A stretch of DNA of 64,000 bases from Deinococcus seoulensis (GCF_014648115.1 NZ_BMQM01000012.1:1-64000), one strand, 5' to 3'; shown: positions 18,100 through 27,026, numbered from the stretch's first letter. A program made the numbers and translations. Notes: a model not told the origin generated them from the sequence alone.

Positions 18100-18707
18100 G
18101 GTGACTCCTTGGAACTCGAGACGAGTGACTGCAGAAACGGGAGGCAGGTCAATCTGTCAACACCTTACTGCACCGGATGTTACCCAGGATTCTATCATCT
18201 GCCCTCAGGTGCATCAGAACAGCTGCGAGCACATCGAATCAATGAACACGCAAACCTACTGGATAGGCGCCCAAACGTCGAGAGAATGACGGTGACGAGG
18301 TCTGTACAGCCAGCGTTGAAGGCAACCCCCGAATTCAGATATGCATGGGACCACCCGCGGACGAAGAGACTGTCTAACGCTTGGAGTTCATCGTGACAGG
18401 TCATGCGTTACGTCACCGTTAAGAACCGTGAACTGCAGGTGTCGACCAAGAGGCGAACAGCAGATCTGGCCTGACCCCAAAGCTTGGACACTTTCGAGTA
18501 GAGACTCGATTCAAGGACGAGCGTACACTGTTGCCTTCCCTTTTTCACCCGGTGGTCGGGATGACGGCCGCATGTGCGGTGTCCTGCCCGCACATGGGGA
18601 CGGCAGGCCGGCCACCGGCCTCCCTGGTACGCGTACACGGCCCCCAAATGAGCGCAGCGCCCCTGAAGGTCAGGCCCCTGTGAGAGTGCAGAGCGCAGAA
18701 TAAGCGC
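18100..18707. other. divergent control region between polysaccharide arm and diguanylate cyclase
   Basis: About 600 bases without a gene. Besides the 22-bp site, a hairpin CATGTGCGG/CCGCACATG (18571-18579 and 18588-18596, 8-base loop) lies upstream of the cyclase. On the minus strand TGATAGAAT (extended -10 type) occurs near 18190-18200, a possible promoter for the secreted-protein gene. Confidence 0.45.
18405..18426 (-). promoter_or_regulatory. shared 22-bp site, copy 2 (TAACG direct repeat, 11-bp period)
   Basis: Read on the minus strand this matches copy 1 (7387-7408) at 21 of 22 positions, with the two TAACG elements again 11 bp apart (18417-18421 and 18406-18410 as CGTTA on the plus strand). 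It points toward the secreted-protein/TPR/ligase genes and ends 305 bases before their first ATG; copy 1 is 297 bases from its gene. Probably a binding site for one regulator of both arms. Confidence 0.65.
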
Positions 18708-19760
18708 ATGGCGCCGCGCCCATCCTCACCGTCCGGCACGGACCGCAATCCGGTGAAATTCCGGGTGCTGGTGATGTTCTTCGGGGCGGGAGTGGGGCTG
18801 GCGGTGCTGGCCCTGCTGTTACCTGACGGGCCGGGGGCGTGGCCTGCGCTGGGGCGGGCACTGCTGGTGGGGAACGGCGTGTGCAGCCTGAGCGCACTTG
18901 TCCTGCTGATCACTGCGCGGCGTCGGCCCCCGCTGAGCCGCTTCGATCTGCCGCTGCTGCTGCTCGCGCAGGCCGCCACGCTGGGCGGCGTGCTGGGCGA
19001 GACGTTCCTGTTCGGCACTCAGTATTCCATCATGACCCAGCTGTGGGTGACGGTCTTCGCGGCCGGATTCCTGCCCCGGCGGCTGGTGTGGGCGCAGCAG
19101 GGCCTGGGACTGGCCAGCATCACGCTGATGGTCTGGATGCGGGCCGAGTACGGTGCGACGTCCCCGCACTCGCGGGGGGTGGATGTGCTGGTCACGGCGT
19201 TGCCCGTGGTGCTGACCGGGATAGCCGTGGCGTATTTCCGGGGCGAGGCCGAGCGTGAAGCCCGGGCACTGGAAGCGGCCGGGCGCACTGACCCGCTGAC
19301 CGGGCTGGGCAACCGGCGCGCCCTGTTCGAATCCTTCGGCACCCAGCAGTCCGGCGCGCAGGAACTGACCGGGCTGGTCATGCTGGACATCGATCTCTTC
19401 AAGGGCGTGAACGACCGTTACGGGCACGCCGAGGGTGACCGCGTGATCCGGGTACTGGCCGACGTCCTGCGGGAGCACGCGGCGCCCCATGACCTGCTCA
19501 CGCGGCACGGCGGTGAGGAGTTCGTGTGGGTGACGGGGATCAGTGACGCGCAGGCGCTGCTGGCACGGGTCGATGCGCTGCGGGTGTCGTTCGCGCAGCG
19601 GATCGATGGGCTGGGCGTGACTGTCAGTGCCGGTGTGGCCGTGACCACCCTACCCCCAGGTGATCCCGCAGCGGCACTGCCGGAGCTGCTGCGCCGGGCG
19701 GACGCGGCGCTGTACCAGGCCAAAGCTGCCGGGCGCAATCAGGCGCGGCTGGCGACCTGA
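18708..19760 (+). CDS. membrane-bound diguanylate cyclase (GGDEF)
   Basis: 350 residues. Six hydrophobic segments (about 20-170) form a membrane sensor. A GGDEF domain follows: DPLTGLGNRRALFE, LDIDLFKGVNDRYGHAEGD and the active loop HGGEEF (about 267-272), the GGEEF form of the catalytic motif, so the enzyme should make cyclic di-GMP from two GTP. No RxxD inhibitory site is obvious upstream of the motif. Monocistronic. Its position beside an exopolysaccharide locus suggests a role in biofilm control, by inference. No ribosome site is obvious. Confidence 0.9.
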   Translation: MAPRPSSPSGTDRNPVKFRVLVMFFGAGVGLAVLALLLPDGPGAWPALGRALLVGNGVCSLSALVLLITARRRPPLSRFDLPLLLLAQAATLGGVLGETFLFGTQYSIMTQLWVTVFAAGFLPRRLVWAQQGLGLASITLMVWMRAEYGATSPHSRGVDVLVTALPVVLTGIAVAYFRGEAEREARALEAAGRTDPLTGLGNRRALFESFGTQQSGAQELTGLVMLDIDLFKGVNDRYGHAEGDRVIRVLADVLREHAAPHDLLTRHGGEEFVWVTGISDAQALLARVDALRVSFAQRIDGLGVTVSAGVAVTTLPPGDPAAALPELLRRADAALYQAKAAGRNQARLAT

Positions 19761-19794
19761 AGCGGACATGGCCTAATGAAGGGAACGGCAGTCC

Positions 19795-20202
19795 GTGTCC
19801 GACGAACGGGCGCGGATCAGGTCCGACCGGCAATCCAGACGGGGGTCACATCGGCGCGGAAGCAGAAAAGTCGGGTGGACTGCGGGTGATCACGCGGTGG
19901 CCCGCCGCCCAGCAGGCCTACATTCACGCCTGCCTCCCACCCACCGTGACCAGCCCGGCCAGGGCTGCCCCACCGCCGCCCTGGCGCAGGACATCGCCCG
20001 CACCGGCACGACAGGCACACGCCAGGTCCTCGCCGACGGCGTGAACGACCTCGCCCGCTGGCTCGACACCGACGATCAGAGCGGCCTCATGACCGCCTGC
20101 ACCATGCTCGGCGCCCTGCTCATCGCCCGCGCCACCCAGGGCACGCCCCTCTCCGATCAGGTCCTCGAACAGGTCCGAGGCGCCCTGACCGACGCCCGCT
20201 GA
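19795..20202 (+). pseudogene. TetR-family regulator, C-terminal remnant
   Basis: From about 19930 the frame reads HRDQPGQGCPTAALAQDIAR and later TMLGALLIARATQGTPLSD, the ligand-domain end of a TetR-type repressor (GCP-x-x-AL-A; LSD-x-x-L). The DNA-binding N-terminus is absent and the first 45 codons are an Arg-rich unrelated stretch. A complete TetR protein is near 190-200 residues; only about 90 family-like residues remain. No ribosome site. Most likely a dead gene. Confidence 0.65.
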
Positions 20203-20209
20203 AACACCG

Positions 20210-21397
20210 CTACAGGCCGCGCATGGTGAACGCGCGGGCCAGCAGGGTGCGGGCGGGGCTGCCCAGCAGGGCGCGCATCAGGGTTTCACGCCAGGGTCCC
20301 TCCGGGCCGCTCAGGGGACGGCCGAGCCACATGTTCGCCTCGGCCTGCCGGGCGGCGCGGGCGGCAGAGGCGCGGCGGGCGGGACCGTAGGCGTGCAGTG
20401 GGCCGCTGTTCCCGGCGAGTGCGGCGCTCAGGCGGGGCGCGAGGTCGCGGGCGTCGAGCCAGCCGAGGTTCATGCCCTGCCCGCCGATGGGACTGACCTC
20501 GTGCGCGGCGTCACCGGCCAGCAGGATGCGCCCGGCCCGGAAGGTCGGCGCGAGGTGACGGCGCACCTGAAAGGCGCTGAGCATGGAGCACCCGTCCGGC
20601 GGGACGTGCAGGCCCGTGCGGGCGCGCAGCAGTGCGCTCAGGTCGGCGGGCGCGGCGCCGGGTGTCAGGTGCGGGGTCTGCGTGACCCAGCGGCGCCGCC
20701 CGCCGGGCAGCGGGAACGATTCGGTCACGCCGCCCGCCGAGAGGGTGATGACGGCGTCCGCGCCGTACGCGGTGGTGTCGGGAAAGTCACCCATCAGGTA
20801 CGTGTTCGGGTACGTGCGGCCCGGGAAGGGAATCCCGGCGTCCGTGCGGCCCAGGCTGCGGCGCCCGTCGGCGGCGACCACGAACGCGGCGCGCAGCGTG
20901 CCGGTCCGGCCCTCCTCCTCGACGGTCAGTTCGGCGTGCGGTCCGGCGTCCCGGACGGCCTGCACGGTCACGCCGCGCCGCAGGACGCCCGGCGCCTGGG
21001 CGTGCAGGGCGGATTCCAGCAGCGTCTCGGTCTGCTGTTGCGGCAGGGACAGCACGTACGGGTGCGAGTCGCTCGTGCCCGCGAAGCCCAGTTCACCCAG
21101 CACGCCGGACGGGCCGCGCACCACGCCCCGGCGGATACGCACGCCCGCTCCCGCCAGCCGCTGCCCGAGGCGTACGCCGTCCCGGTCGGCTCCCAGTTCA
21201 TCGAAGGCTTCCAGGGCGGGCGGGTGCAACCCCACGGCGCGCGAGTGGGTGCTGACGGACACGCGCCGCTCCAGCACGCGCACGTCCACGCCCGCGCGGG
21301 CCAGCAGCAACCCCAGGTACAGCCCGACCGGACCGCCGCCCAGCACCGCGACCTCGCAGGACGCCGGGGCCGTCCGGGGGCCGGGCCGCTCAGGCAC
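20210..21397 (-). CDS. FAD-dependent aromatic hydroxylase (UbiH/PHBH-type flavoprotein)
   Basis: 395 residues with the three class A flavoprotein monooxygenase fingerprints: GGGPVGLYLGLLLARAGVDV for the FAD Rossmann fold near residues 20-39, the DG motif VVAADGRRSLGR, and the GD motif ILLAGDAAHEVSPIGGQGMN. Such enzymes hydroxylate phenolic rings using NAD(P)H and O2. Third gene of an operon with a type III polyketide synthase and a methyltransferase (8-base overlap), so the substrate is probably the aromatic polyketide. The product is not identifiable. Confidence 0.87.
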   Translation of the reverse strand: MPERPGPRTAPASCEVAVLGGGPVGLYLGLLLARAGVDVRVLERRVSVSTHSRAVGLHPPALEAFDELGADRDGVRLGQRLAGAGVRIRRGVVRGPSGVLGELGFAGTSDSHPYVLSLPQQQTETLLESALHAQAPGVLRRGVTVQAVRDAGPHAELTVEEEGRTGTLRAAFVVAADGRRSLGRTDAGIPFPGRTYPNTYLMGDFPDTTAYGADAVITLSAGGVTESFPLPGGRRRWVTQTPHLTPGAAPADLSALLRARTGLHVPPDGCSMLSAFQVRRHLAPTFRAGRILLAGDAAHEVSPIGGQGMNLGWLDARDLAPRLSAALAGNSGPLHAYGPARRASAARAARQAEANMWLGRPLSGPEGPWRETLMRALLGSPARTLLARAFTMRGL

Positions 21398-22124
21398 GCC
21401 CGGCCTCCCAGGTGAGCAGGTTCCGGAACGGGAACTGCCGCCGCGCCTGCCAGCCGGGCGGCGCGACCCGCGCGAGTTCCGCGTGCGTGAACGACCGCCG
21501 CACCGACCGCAACCCGTCCACGTGAATGAACGACCCCCGGAACGTCCACGCGGTCGCCACCCGGAACGCCGCGTACGCCAGCGGGTGCCGCTCTATGTCA
21601 CCGTGCACCGCCACGCGGGCGCACAGGGCCTGGGTGTCGGCCAGCAGCGCCGTGAGCTCCGGGCCGCTCAGGTGATGCAGCAGGTGATTGGAGATCACGA
21701 AATCGAACTGCCGTCCGGCCGCGCGCAGGTCCCCGCTCATCGCCTGCCGGTACGTCACGCCCGGCACGGGCGGCTGCGCGCGCGCGAAGGCGATGGCGCG
21801 GGCGTCCGCGTCGATGGCCGTCACGCGCAGCGTCAACCCGTCACGCGCTGCCCAGCGGGCCAGGTGGCGGGCCACGTCCCCGCCGCCGCACCCGACGTCC
21901 AGCAGCGTGCCGCCCCCCGCCCGCCGGAGGTGCGGGCGCAGGTCACGGCGGTACACCTGCTGCCAGCCGCTCACCACCCGGTTCACCAGATCGAACGACC
22001 GGTACGTGTTCGCCAGCGCCGCCGGGTCGCAGTGCGGGTCGTCCATCAACTCCGGAATCACCGCGCGGGAACGCCAGCCGCCCAGCGGGCCAGCCGCATC
22101 AGCACTCCGTATCAGTCGGGGCAT
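21390..22124 (-). CDS. SAM-dependent class I methyltransferase
   Basis: 244 residues. The SAM motif I LLDVGCGGGDVARHLARW, motif II VTAIDADARAIAFAR and post-motif FDFVISNHLLHHL are clear. The N-terminal YRSFDLVNRVVSGWQQVYRRDL resembles UbiE/phenolic methyltransferases. The start overlaps the stop of the polyketide synthase and the end overlaps the flavoprotein, so all three are co-translated. It probably O- or C-methylates the polyketide product. Confidence 0.85.
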   Translation of the reverse strand: MPRLIRSADAAGPLGGWRSRAVIPELMDDPHCDPAALANTYRSFDLVNRVVSGWQQVYRRDLRPHLRRAGGGTLLDVGCGGGDVARHLARWAARDGLTLRVTAIDADARAIAFARAQPPVPGVTYRQAMSGDLRAAGRQFDFVISNHLLHHLSGPELTALLADTQALCARVAVHGDIERHPLAYAAFRVATAWTFRGSFIHVDGLRSVRRSFTHAELARVAPPGWQARRQFPFRNLLTWEAGRA

Positions 22125-23248
22125 CAGTCGAGGCCGCGGCAGACCGTGAACAGCCCGGACTCCACCGTCAGGCCCGGCCCGAACGCCAGCGCTCCCACCC
22201 GCTCACCGTCCACTCCGGCGTCCAGCACGTCCTGCAGGATGAACAGCACCGTCGCGCTGCTCATGTTCCCCGCGCGGCGCAGCACGTCCCGCGACGGCGC
22301 CAGTTGCGCGTCACTCAGGCCCAGCGCGCCCTGCACCTTGTCCAAGATCGCGCGGCCACCCGGATGAATCGCCCAGCGGTCCACCTGCGCGCCCCCGGCC
22401 CCGGCCAGCGCGAGGTCACGGGCCAGCAGGTCATCCAGGATCGGCGCGATGTTCGCCTCGATGATCTCCGGCACGTACGTGCTGAGCACCATGTCGTACC
22501 CCTGGTCGCCCACCGTCCAGGCCATGTCCTTCTCGCCCACACCCTCGGGCGTGAGCATGGTCAGCGAGGCGTCCATCCGCAGGGCGGGCGTCCCGGCCGC
22601 CGGCGTGCGGGCCGACACGATCACGGCCGCCGCGCCGTCCGCGAACACCGAGTTGGCGATCAATGTGTCCGGGTCGTTCGAGGAGTGCATGTGAATGGTG
22701 CACAGCTCGGCGCACACGACCAGCACGGCCGCGTCCGGGTTCGCCTCGCAGAACGCGCGCGCCATGCGCAGCGCCGGGAACGCCGCGTAGCAGCCCATGA
22801 AGCCCACATGGAAGCGCTGCGTCTGCGGACTCAGGCCCAGCCCACGCACCAGCACGTACTCCGGCCCGGGCGCGAAGAACCCCGTGCAGGACACCGTGAT
22901 CACGTGCGTGATGTCCGCCGGAGCGAGATCCGTCGCGTCCAGCGCCGCGCGGGCCGCCGCGAGCAGCAGCGGCGTCACCTGCTCCACGTAATACGCGTTC
23001 CGCTCGCCGGTACTCGGCGTCAACATCCGCCCACTGACCGGATCGTAGAACAACCCCGCCCGGTCCGACGCGAAATCCGGCACCACCGAGTGCCGCGTGT
23101 CGATCCCGGAATTGTTGAAGATACTGGTCGTGAGCCGCTGCCCCAGCCGGTCGAGTTCCGGCTGCGCGCGGATCACGTCACGGATCACGTCCTGCGGGTA
23201 GGCGGTGTCAGGAAGAACGCCGCGCAGGGCGTGAAGAAAGACAGGCAT
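22124..23248 (-). CDS. type III polyketide synthase (chalcone/stilbene synthase family)
   Basis: 374 residues from MPVFLHAL; the frame stays open upstream but a leaderless -10 box marks this ATG. The catalytic Cys153 (GFMGCYAAFP), His295 (WAIHPGGRAIL) and Asn328 (RRAGNMSSATVLF) complete the type III PKS triad. FGPGLTVE near the end matches the family's GFGPGLT loop. It condenses malonyl-CoA onto an acyl starter to give pyrones or resorcinols. First gene of a three-gene operon with methyltransferase and flavoprotein. Starter and chain length are unknown. Confidence 0.93.
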   Translation of the reverse strand: MPVFLHALRGVLPDTAYPQDVIRDVIRAQPELDRLGQRLTTSIFNNSGIDTRHSVVPDFASDRAGLFYDPVSGRMLTPSTGERNAYYVEQVTPLLLAAARAALDATDLAPADITHVITVSCTGFFAPGPEYVLVRGLGLSPQTQRFHVGFMGCYAAFPALRMARAFCEANPDAAVLVVCAELCTIHMHSSNDPDTLIANSVFADGAAAVIVSARTPAAGTPALRMDASLTMLTPEGVGEKDMAWTVGDQGYDMVLSTYVPEIIEANIAPILDDLLARDLALAGAGGAQVDRWAIHPGGRAILDKVQGALGLSDAQLAPSRDVLRRAGNMSSATVLFILQDVLDAGVDGERVGALAFGPGLTVESGLFTVCRGLD

Positions 23249-23253
23249 GCGGC

Positions 23254-23259
23254 AGTCTA
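23254..23259 (-). promoter_or_regulatory. -10 box TAGACT of the leaderless polyketide operon
   Basis: On the minus strand TAGACT is followed by 5 bases and the synthase ATG. This is the same spacing as the STAND regulator's TAGAGT. No Shine-Dalgarno is present. Confidence 0.55.
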
Positions 23260-23397
23260 GTCGCCCGCACCTGACCCCCCCTACCGGGAACGTTAAGACC
23301 GCTCCCAGGCGATCCGGGCACGCAGCGCCGCGCTGCCTACAACGTCGGCAGCGCGTCATTGACAGCGCGTCCGGATCGTCCGGGAGGCCAGTCCGTA

Positions 23398-23856
23398 TCA
23401 GGTGTCGGGGTCGTGCATGTCAGGTTTGAGGCGGCTGACGACATTGAGGACGAACAGGAAGATCAGGGTGGAACCGGCGGCCAGGACGTAATGGGTGAGG
23501 CCGCAGGCGACGCCGATGCCGGCGGAGGCGAGCAGGCTGGCGGCGGTGGTGAGGCCGCGCCGCTGCTCCTTGCCGGAGGAGAAGATGGTGCCGGCGCCGA
23601 GGAATGCGACGCCGCTGACGACGGCGCCGAGGACGCCGACGAGGTCGAAGCGGATGGAGGCGCTGTCGCCGCTGAACTGCAGGATCAGGCCCTCGGCGAG
23701 GACGACGAACAGGGCGGAGCTGCCGCCGACGAGCATCTGGGTGCGGATGCCGGCGCTCTTGCGGGAGAGTTCGCGTTCCCAGCCGATCAGGCCGCACAGG
23801 AGGCAGGCGCTCAGGATGCGCAGCAGCAGAAGCAGGTCGGTGAGGGGGTCGGCCAT
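23398..23856 (-). CDS. MgtC/SapB-family membrane protein
   Basis: 152 residues from MADPLTDLL; a TTG 15 bases upstream is an alternative. Four or five membrane helices and the family signatures [23 protein letters not shown] (conserved E-R-E, K-x-x-G-x-R-T) and [12 protein letters not shown] are present. The protein lacks the C-terminal ACT-like domain of Salmonella MgtC, so it belongs to the short SapB type. Some members affect Mg2+ or acid adaptation; the biochemical role is unsettled. Single gene. CATACT, 6 bases before the ATG, could be a leaderless -10. Confidence 0.85.
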   Translation of the reverse strand: MADPLTDLLLLLRILSACLLCGLIGWERELSRKSAGIRTQMLVGGSSALFVVLAEGLILQFSGDSASIRFDLVGVLGAVVSGVAFLGAGTIFSSGKEQRRGLTTAASLLASAGIGVACGLTHYVLAAGSTLIFLFVLNVVSRLKPDMHDPDT

Positions 23857-24044
23857 GCGCCGAGTATGCAAGGAGCGGTGCTGGGCGCCGCTGGATATGA
23901 CGGAAAGGTTGTTCCCTCATACGGGCTTTCTCATGTCGGGAATGCTGTTCTCACGAAGTCAGCCGATCTGTGAACAGAGCCTGAGCAGTCGAAGCAATCT
24001 GGCACCCTCGTCGCTTTATTTTTTCATCAGGTAGATGACTGGCG

Positions 24045-24056
24045 TTCATATATGAA
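24045..24056. promoter_or_regulatory. perfect palindrome TTCATATATGAA with GGCG/CGCC flanks
   Basis: TTCATATATGAA is a perfect 12-bp palindrome in an otherwise GC-rich genome, flanked by GGCG and TGCGCC. It could be a repressor operator or include a -10 element for the downstream lipoprotein gene. Confidence 0.4.
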
Positions 24057-24237
24057 TGCGCCCTTAAGGTCATCTCATGTCGATTATGAAGACTCAACCG
24101 CATTCGACATCTCTACTGGATCAGAACTGAAGGTGGAATGGCCGTCAGTTGAAGAGCTGATGCGCAGGACTCTCACGATCGGGCCTGAACTGGATGAATT
24201 AATGAATTTAATCAACATGCCTTCAGTCAACCACTGA
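24052..24237 (+). CDS. doubtful small ORF, 61 residues
   Basis: Starts inside the TTCATATATGAA palindrome and reads an acidic, protein-like sequence (VEWPSVEELMRRTLTIGPEL). There is no ribosome site, and no domain is recognised. It stops 69 bases before the lipoprotein ATG. It may be a leader, a remnant or chance. Confidence 0.25.
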   Translation: MNAPLRSSHVDYEDSTAFDISTGSELKVEWPSVEELMRRTLTIGPELDELMNLINMPSVNH

Positions 24238-24306
24238 AGAGATGACGGTCGCCGACTCATCAGAATGGATGAGCGCCGTGCCCTGTTGATGTTTCCGGAG
24301 GAACAC

Positions 24307-27015
24307 ATGAAACAAAACATGAAACTCGGTATCGTCGCGCTCACCAGCGTCCTCCTCCTCGCCTCCTGCGGCGGCGGCACGACCAACGTCACACCGCCTG
24401 CCACGCCCACTGTCGGCAGCGTCGGCGTTCAGAACCCCAACGGATACACGATTGTCATCACCGGCTCCAACGGAGCTGTCGTTCCCTCCACCAGCTACAA
24501 CAACCTGACGCCCGGCACGTACACGGTGACCTACAGCAAGGCCGGTTTCGTTTCCCAGACGCAAACCTTCACGGTCACGGCCGGTCAGAGCGTGTCGCTG
24601 GTCGCCCCGACGCTCGTGGCTGTCGCGCAGACCCCCACTTCCGGCGCGTTCTACATCGACGCGGGCGGTAAGGTCGTCACCATCACCAAGGAAGACCTCG
24701 ACAACGCCGGCACCCGCTTCGTGTTCTACGCCTGGATGGAAAACGAAACCGCCGGGATCAACCCTGCCCTGCTCGGCAGCGGCAACACCCTGGTCGGCCC
24801 CACGGCCGGTGAGCAGGACGAAGTCGCGCCCCTGAACACCCAGAACGTCGCCGCCGGGTACGTGGGCTACAAGGCCGCCGACGGCAAGGTGTACCCCATC
24901 GTGGGCGCCAACGTCCGCTGGGACATCCTCGATCAGACCGGGAGCGTGCGCTTCGCCGCAGCAGACGACGGTGGTCAGCCTTCCGGCGCGCCCATCACCG
25001 GTCAGGACATCAACGACAACGCCCTGAGCGCCAACACCTACACCAACAGCGCCACCGGCACGAACGCCCGCTACCCCAGCAGCGTTCAGTACCCGCTGTA
25101 CAACGTGACCGGCGTCAACACGCCCGACACGAACGGGTACACTTGGACGGCCCTGAACCACGATCCCGCCGTGACCACCCAGGCCACTGCGCGCGTCCGT
25201 GCCATCGCGTACGTGAACGGCACCGAGATCACCAAGCAGTTCCTGAACAAGACCTTCGCGCCCAGCGCCAAGCTGGAAATCACGAAGACGCCCGACGACA
25301 ACCAGGCCGGGATCAACCAGGCCCGTAACTTCAGCATCACGGTCCGCAACACGGGCGCCGGTCCCGCCACCAACATCCGCCTGAACGACGTCCTGAAGTC
25401 CGGCAGCGCCGCCGCTTACAGCATCACGGCGCCCGCTGGCACCACGGCCAACGCCACCGACGGCTTCGACGCCACCTTCGACCTGGCTCCCGGCGCCAGC
25501 CGCACGTTCACCTTCCCGGCGCAGGCCAGCGCCGTCGGCGTGTACTGTGACGTGGCCAGCATCGTCAGCTACAACAACGGCGCCTTCGGAACCGTCACGC
25601 CCAACCTGAGCGATCAGGCCTGCCTGACCGTCACGGCGCCCACCCTGAACATCGTCAAGACGCTCGGCACGCTCAGTGGCGGCACCTTCACGCCCATCGC
25701 CAGTGGCGTGGTCGTCGCCCCGAACGAGCAGGTGTACGCCCGCATCACGGTCAGCAACAACGGCAACGCCGCCGCGACCAACGTGGTCGTGACCGACGCC
25801 CTCGCGCAGAACACCGCCGCTGCCAACTACGCCATTCAGAGCGCCGTGACGGCCGCGCCGCAGAACGTCGCCGTGACCAAGAACGGAGACGACGGCTTCA
25901 CCAGCGGCGCCTTCACCCTGGCCGCCGGAGCCACCCAGAGCTTCACCTTCGCCGCGAGCGGCACGGTCGACGGCGACTACTGTGACGTGGGCACCTACAC
26001 CGCCACCAGCAACAACGGCGTGGTCGTGAACGGCACCTCCGGCATTCCCTGCTTCAAGGTCGCCTCGCCCGTGCTGGCCATCACCAAGACCAACACCCAG
26101 ATCAGTGGTCAGCCTGCCATCAACCAGCTCACGCCCGGCAGCAGCTACCAGAGCACCATCACCGTCAGGAACACCGGCTCGGCTACCGCCACGGCCGTTG
26201 CCGTCAAGGACCTGCTGGGCAACCTGAACAACGTCTACATGAACTTCGGTAGCGGCAGCTACGTCATCAGCGGCACCACCCAGCAGGGCAGCGTCACGTA
26301 TGACGCCGCGACCCGCACCGTCAGCACCGTCCCCGCCACGGTCAACCTGACGCCCGGCCAGACCCTGACGCTCACGCTGACCAGCACCGTGCCCGCCGGC
26401 GCTCCCCGCGGCGAGTACTGCGATACCGGCAGCTACGCCAGCACCAACGGCGGCAACGGCACGGCGCGCGCCTGCGTGACGGTCACGTCCTTCATCTCCG
26501 AGCAGACCCAGCTGACGGACATCACCGACCCCATCCGCGCCGGTGACCCTGCGGGCACCATCGTGGCCAGCGCCGCCAGCGTGGAAGTCGCCTCGAACGA
26601 GGGCGCGATCAACAACGTGATCACGTACAACTTCGGTGCGACCAGCCCCATCCAGCAGACGCCCGGTATCTTCACGTACAGCAACACCCAGGTCTACTAC
26701 GATCCCACGCCGACCCGCGATCCGCAGACCGGCGCGATCACCAGCGACTACACCAACGCCAGCAGCACGCGCCTCACGGCCGGCGCGCAGTACACCGTGA
26801 ACGCCGAGAGCGGTGTCGGGCAGCAGGTCATCACCATGACCCCCACCTTCCGCGTGGCTCCCAGCGGCGTCATCTGGATCCGCACGCAGGTTGCTGCGCC
26901 GGCCGGCACGGCCGCCCGTCAGTACCAGCAGACCATGCTCTGGAACAACACCGCCGAGAGCAGCGGTCAGGCCCAGACGAACTTCAAGGCCGAGTCCACC
27001 ACCGTCGTTCCCTGA
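24307..27015 (+). CDS. large DUF11-repeat surface lipoprotein
   Basis: 902 residues. The ATG follows CGGAGG; MKQNMKLGIVALTSVLLLASC is a lipoprotein signal with acylated Cys21. Next come a PEGA-like beta domain (about 35-105), a unique domain (110-330), then three DUF11 repeats opening LEITKTPDD, LNIVKTLGT and LAITKTNTQ. Each repeat carries a Cys pair: YCDVAS...QACL, YCDVGT...IPCF, YCDTGS...RACV, which could form an intradomain disulphide. A C-terminal domain with the repeat-like VTSFISEQTQ follows. No catalytic residues, so an adhesive or envelope-structural role is inferred. Ends at a strong terminator. Confidence 0.85.
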   Translation: MKQNMKLGIVALTSVLLLASCGGGTTNVTPPATPTVGSVGVQNPNGYTIVITGSNGAVVPSTSYNNLTPGTYTVTYSKAGFVSQTQTFTVTAGQSVSLVAPTLVAVAQTPTSGAFYIDAGGKVVTITKEDLDNAGTRFVFYAWMENETAGINPALLGSGNTLVGPTAGEQDEVAPLNTQNVAAGYVGYKAADGKVYPIVGANVRWDILDQTGSVRFAAADDGGQPSGAPITGQDINDNALSANTYTNSATGTNARYPSSVQYPLYNVTGVNTPDTNGYTWTALNHDPAVTTQATARVRAIAYVNGTEITKQFLNKTFAPSAKLEITKTPDDNQAGINQARNFSITVRNTGAGPATNIRLNDVLKSGSAAAYSITAPAGTTANATDGFDATFDLAPGASRTFTFPAQASAVGVYCDVASIVSYNNGAFGTVTPNLSDQACLTVTAPTLNIVKTLGTLSGGTFTPIASGVVVAPNEQVYARITVSNNGNAAATNVVVTDALAQNTAAANYAIQSAVTAAPQNVAVTKNGDDGFTSGAFTLAAGATQSFTFAASGTVDGDYCDVGTYTATSNNGVVVNGTSGIPCFKVASPVLAITKTNTQISGQPAINQLTPGSSYQSTITVRNTGSATATAVAVKDLLGNLNNVYMNFGSGSYVISGTTQQGSVTYDAATRTVSTVPATVNLTPGQTLTLTLTSTVPAGAPRGEYCDTGSYASTNGGNGTARACVTVTSFISEQTQLTDITDPIRAGDPAGTIVASAASVEVASNEGAINNVITYNFGATSPIQQTPGIFTYSNTQVYYDPTPTRDPQTGAITSDYTNASSTRLTAGAQYTVNAESGVGQQVITMTPTFRVAPSGVIWIRTQVAAPAGTAARQYQQTMLWNNTAESSGQAQTNFKAESTTVVP

Positions 27016-27026
27016 TCCCCCCTTCC

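Larger units (their letters stand above)
23872..24306. other. 435-base intergenic region with one palindrome and one doubtful short frame
   Basis: Less GC-rich than its neighbours. Contains the palindrome at 24045-24056 and the 61-codon frame listed separately. A 17-codon ORF (ATG 24077, MSIMKTQPHSTSLLDQN) follows AAGG and is an equally weak candidate. Confidence 0.4.

Noticed and set aside
18540..18707. Possible cyclic-di-GMP riboswitch before the diguanylate cyclase
   Set aside because: A hairpin is present, but none of the conserved GEMM-type internal sequences could be found.
23280..23300. Third copy of the 22-bp polysaccharide site (TCTTAACG near 23283-23290, minus strand)
   Set aside because: Only eight bases match and the second TAACG element is missing.
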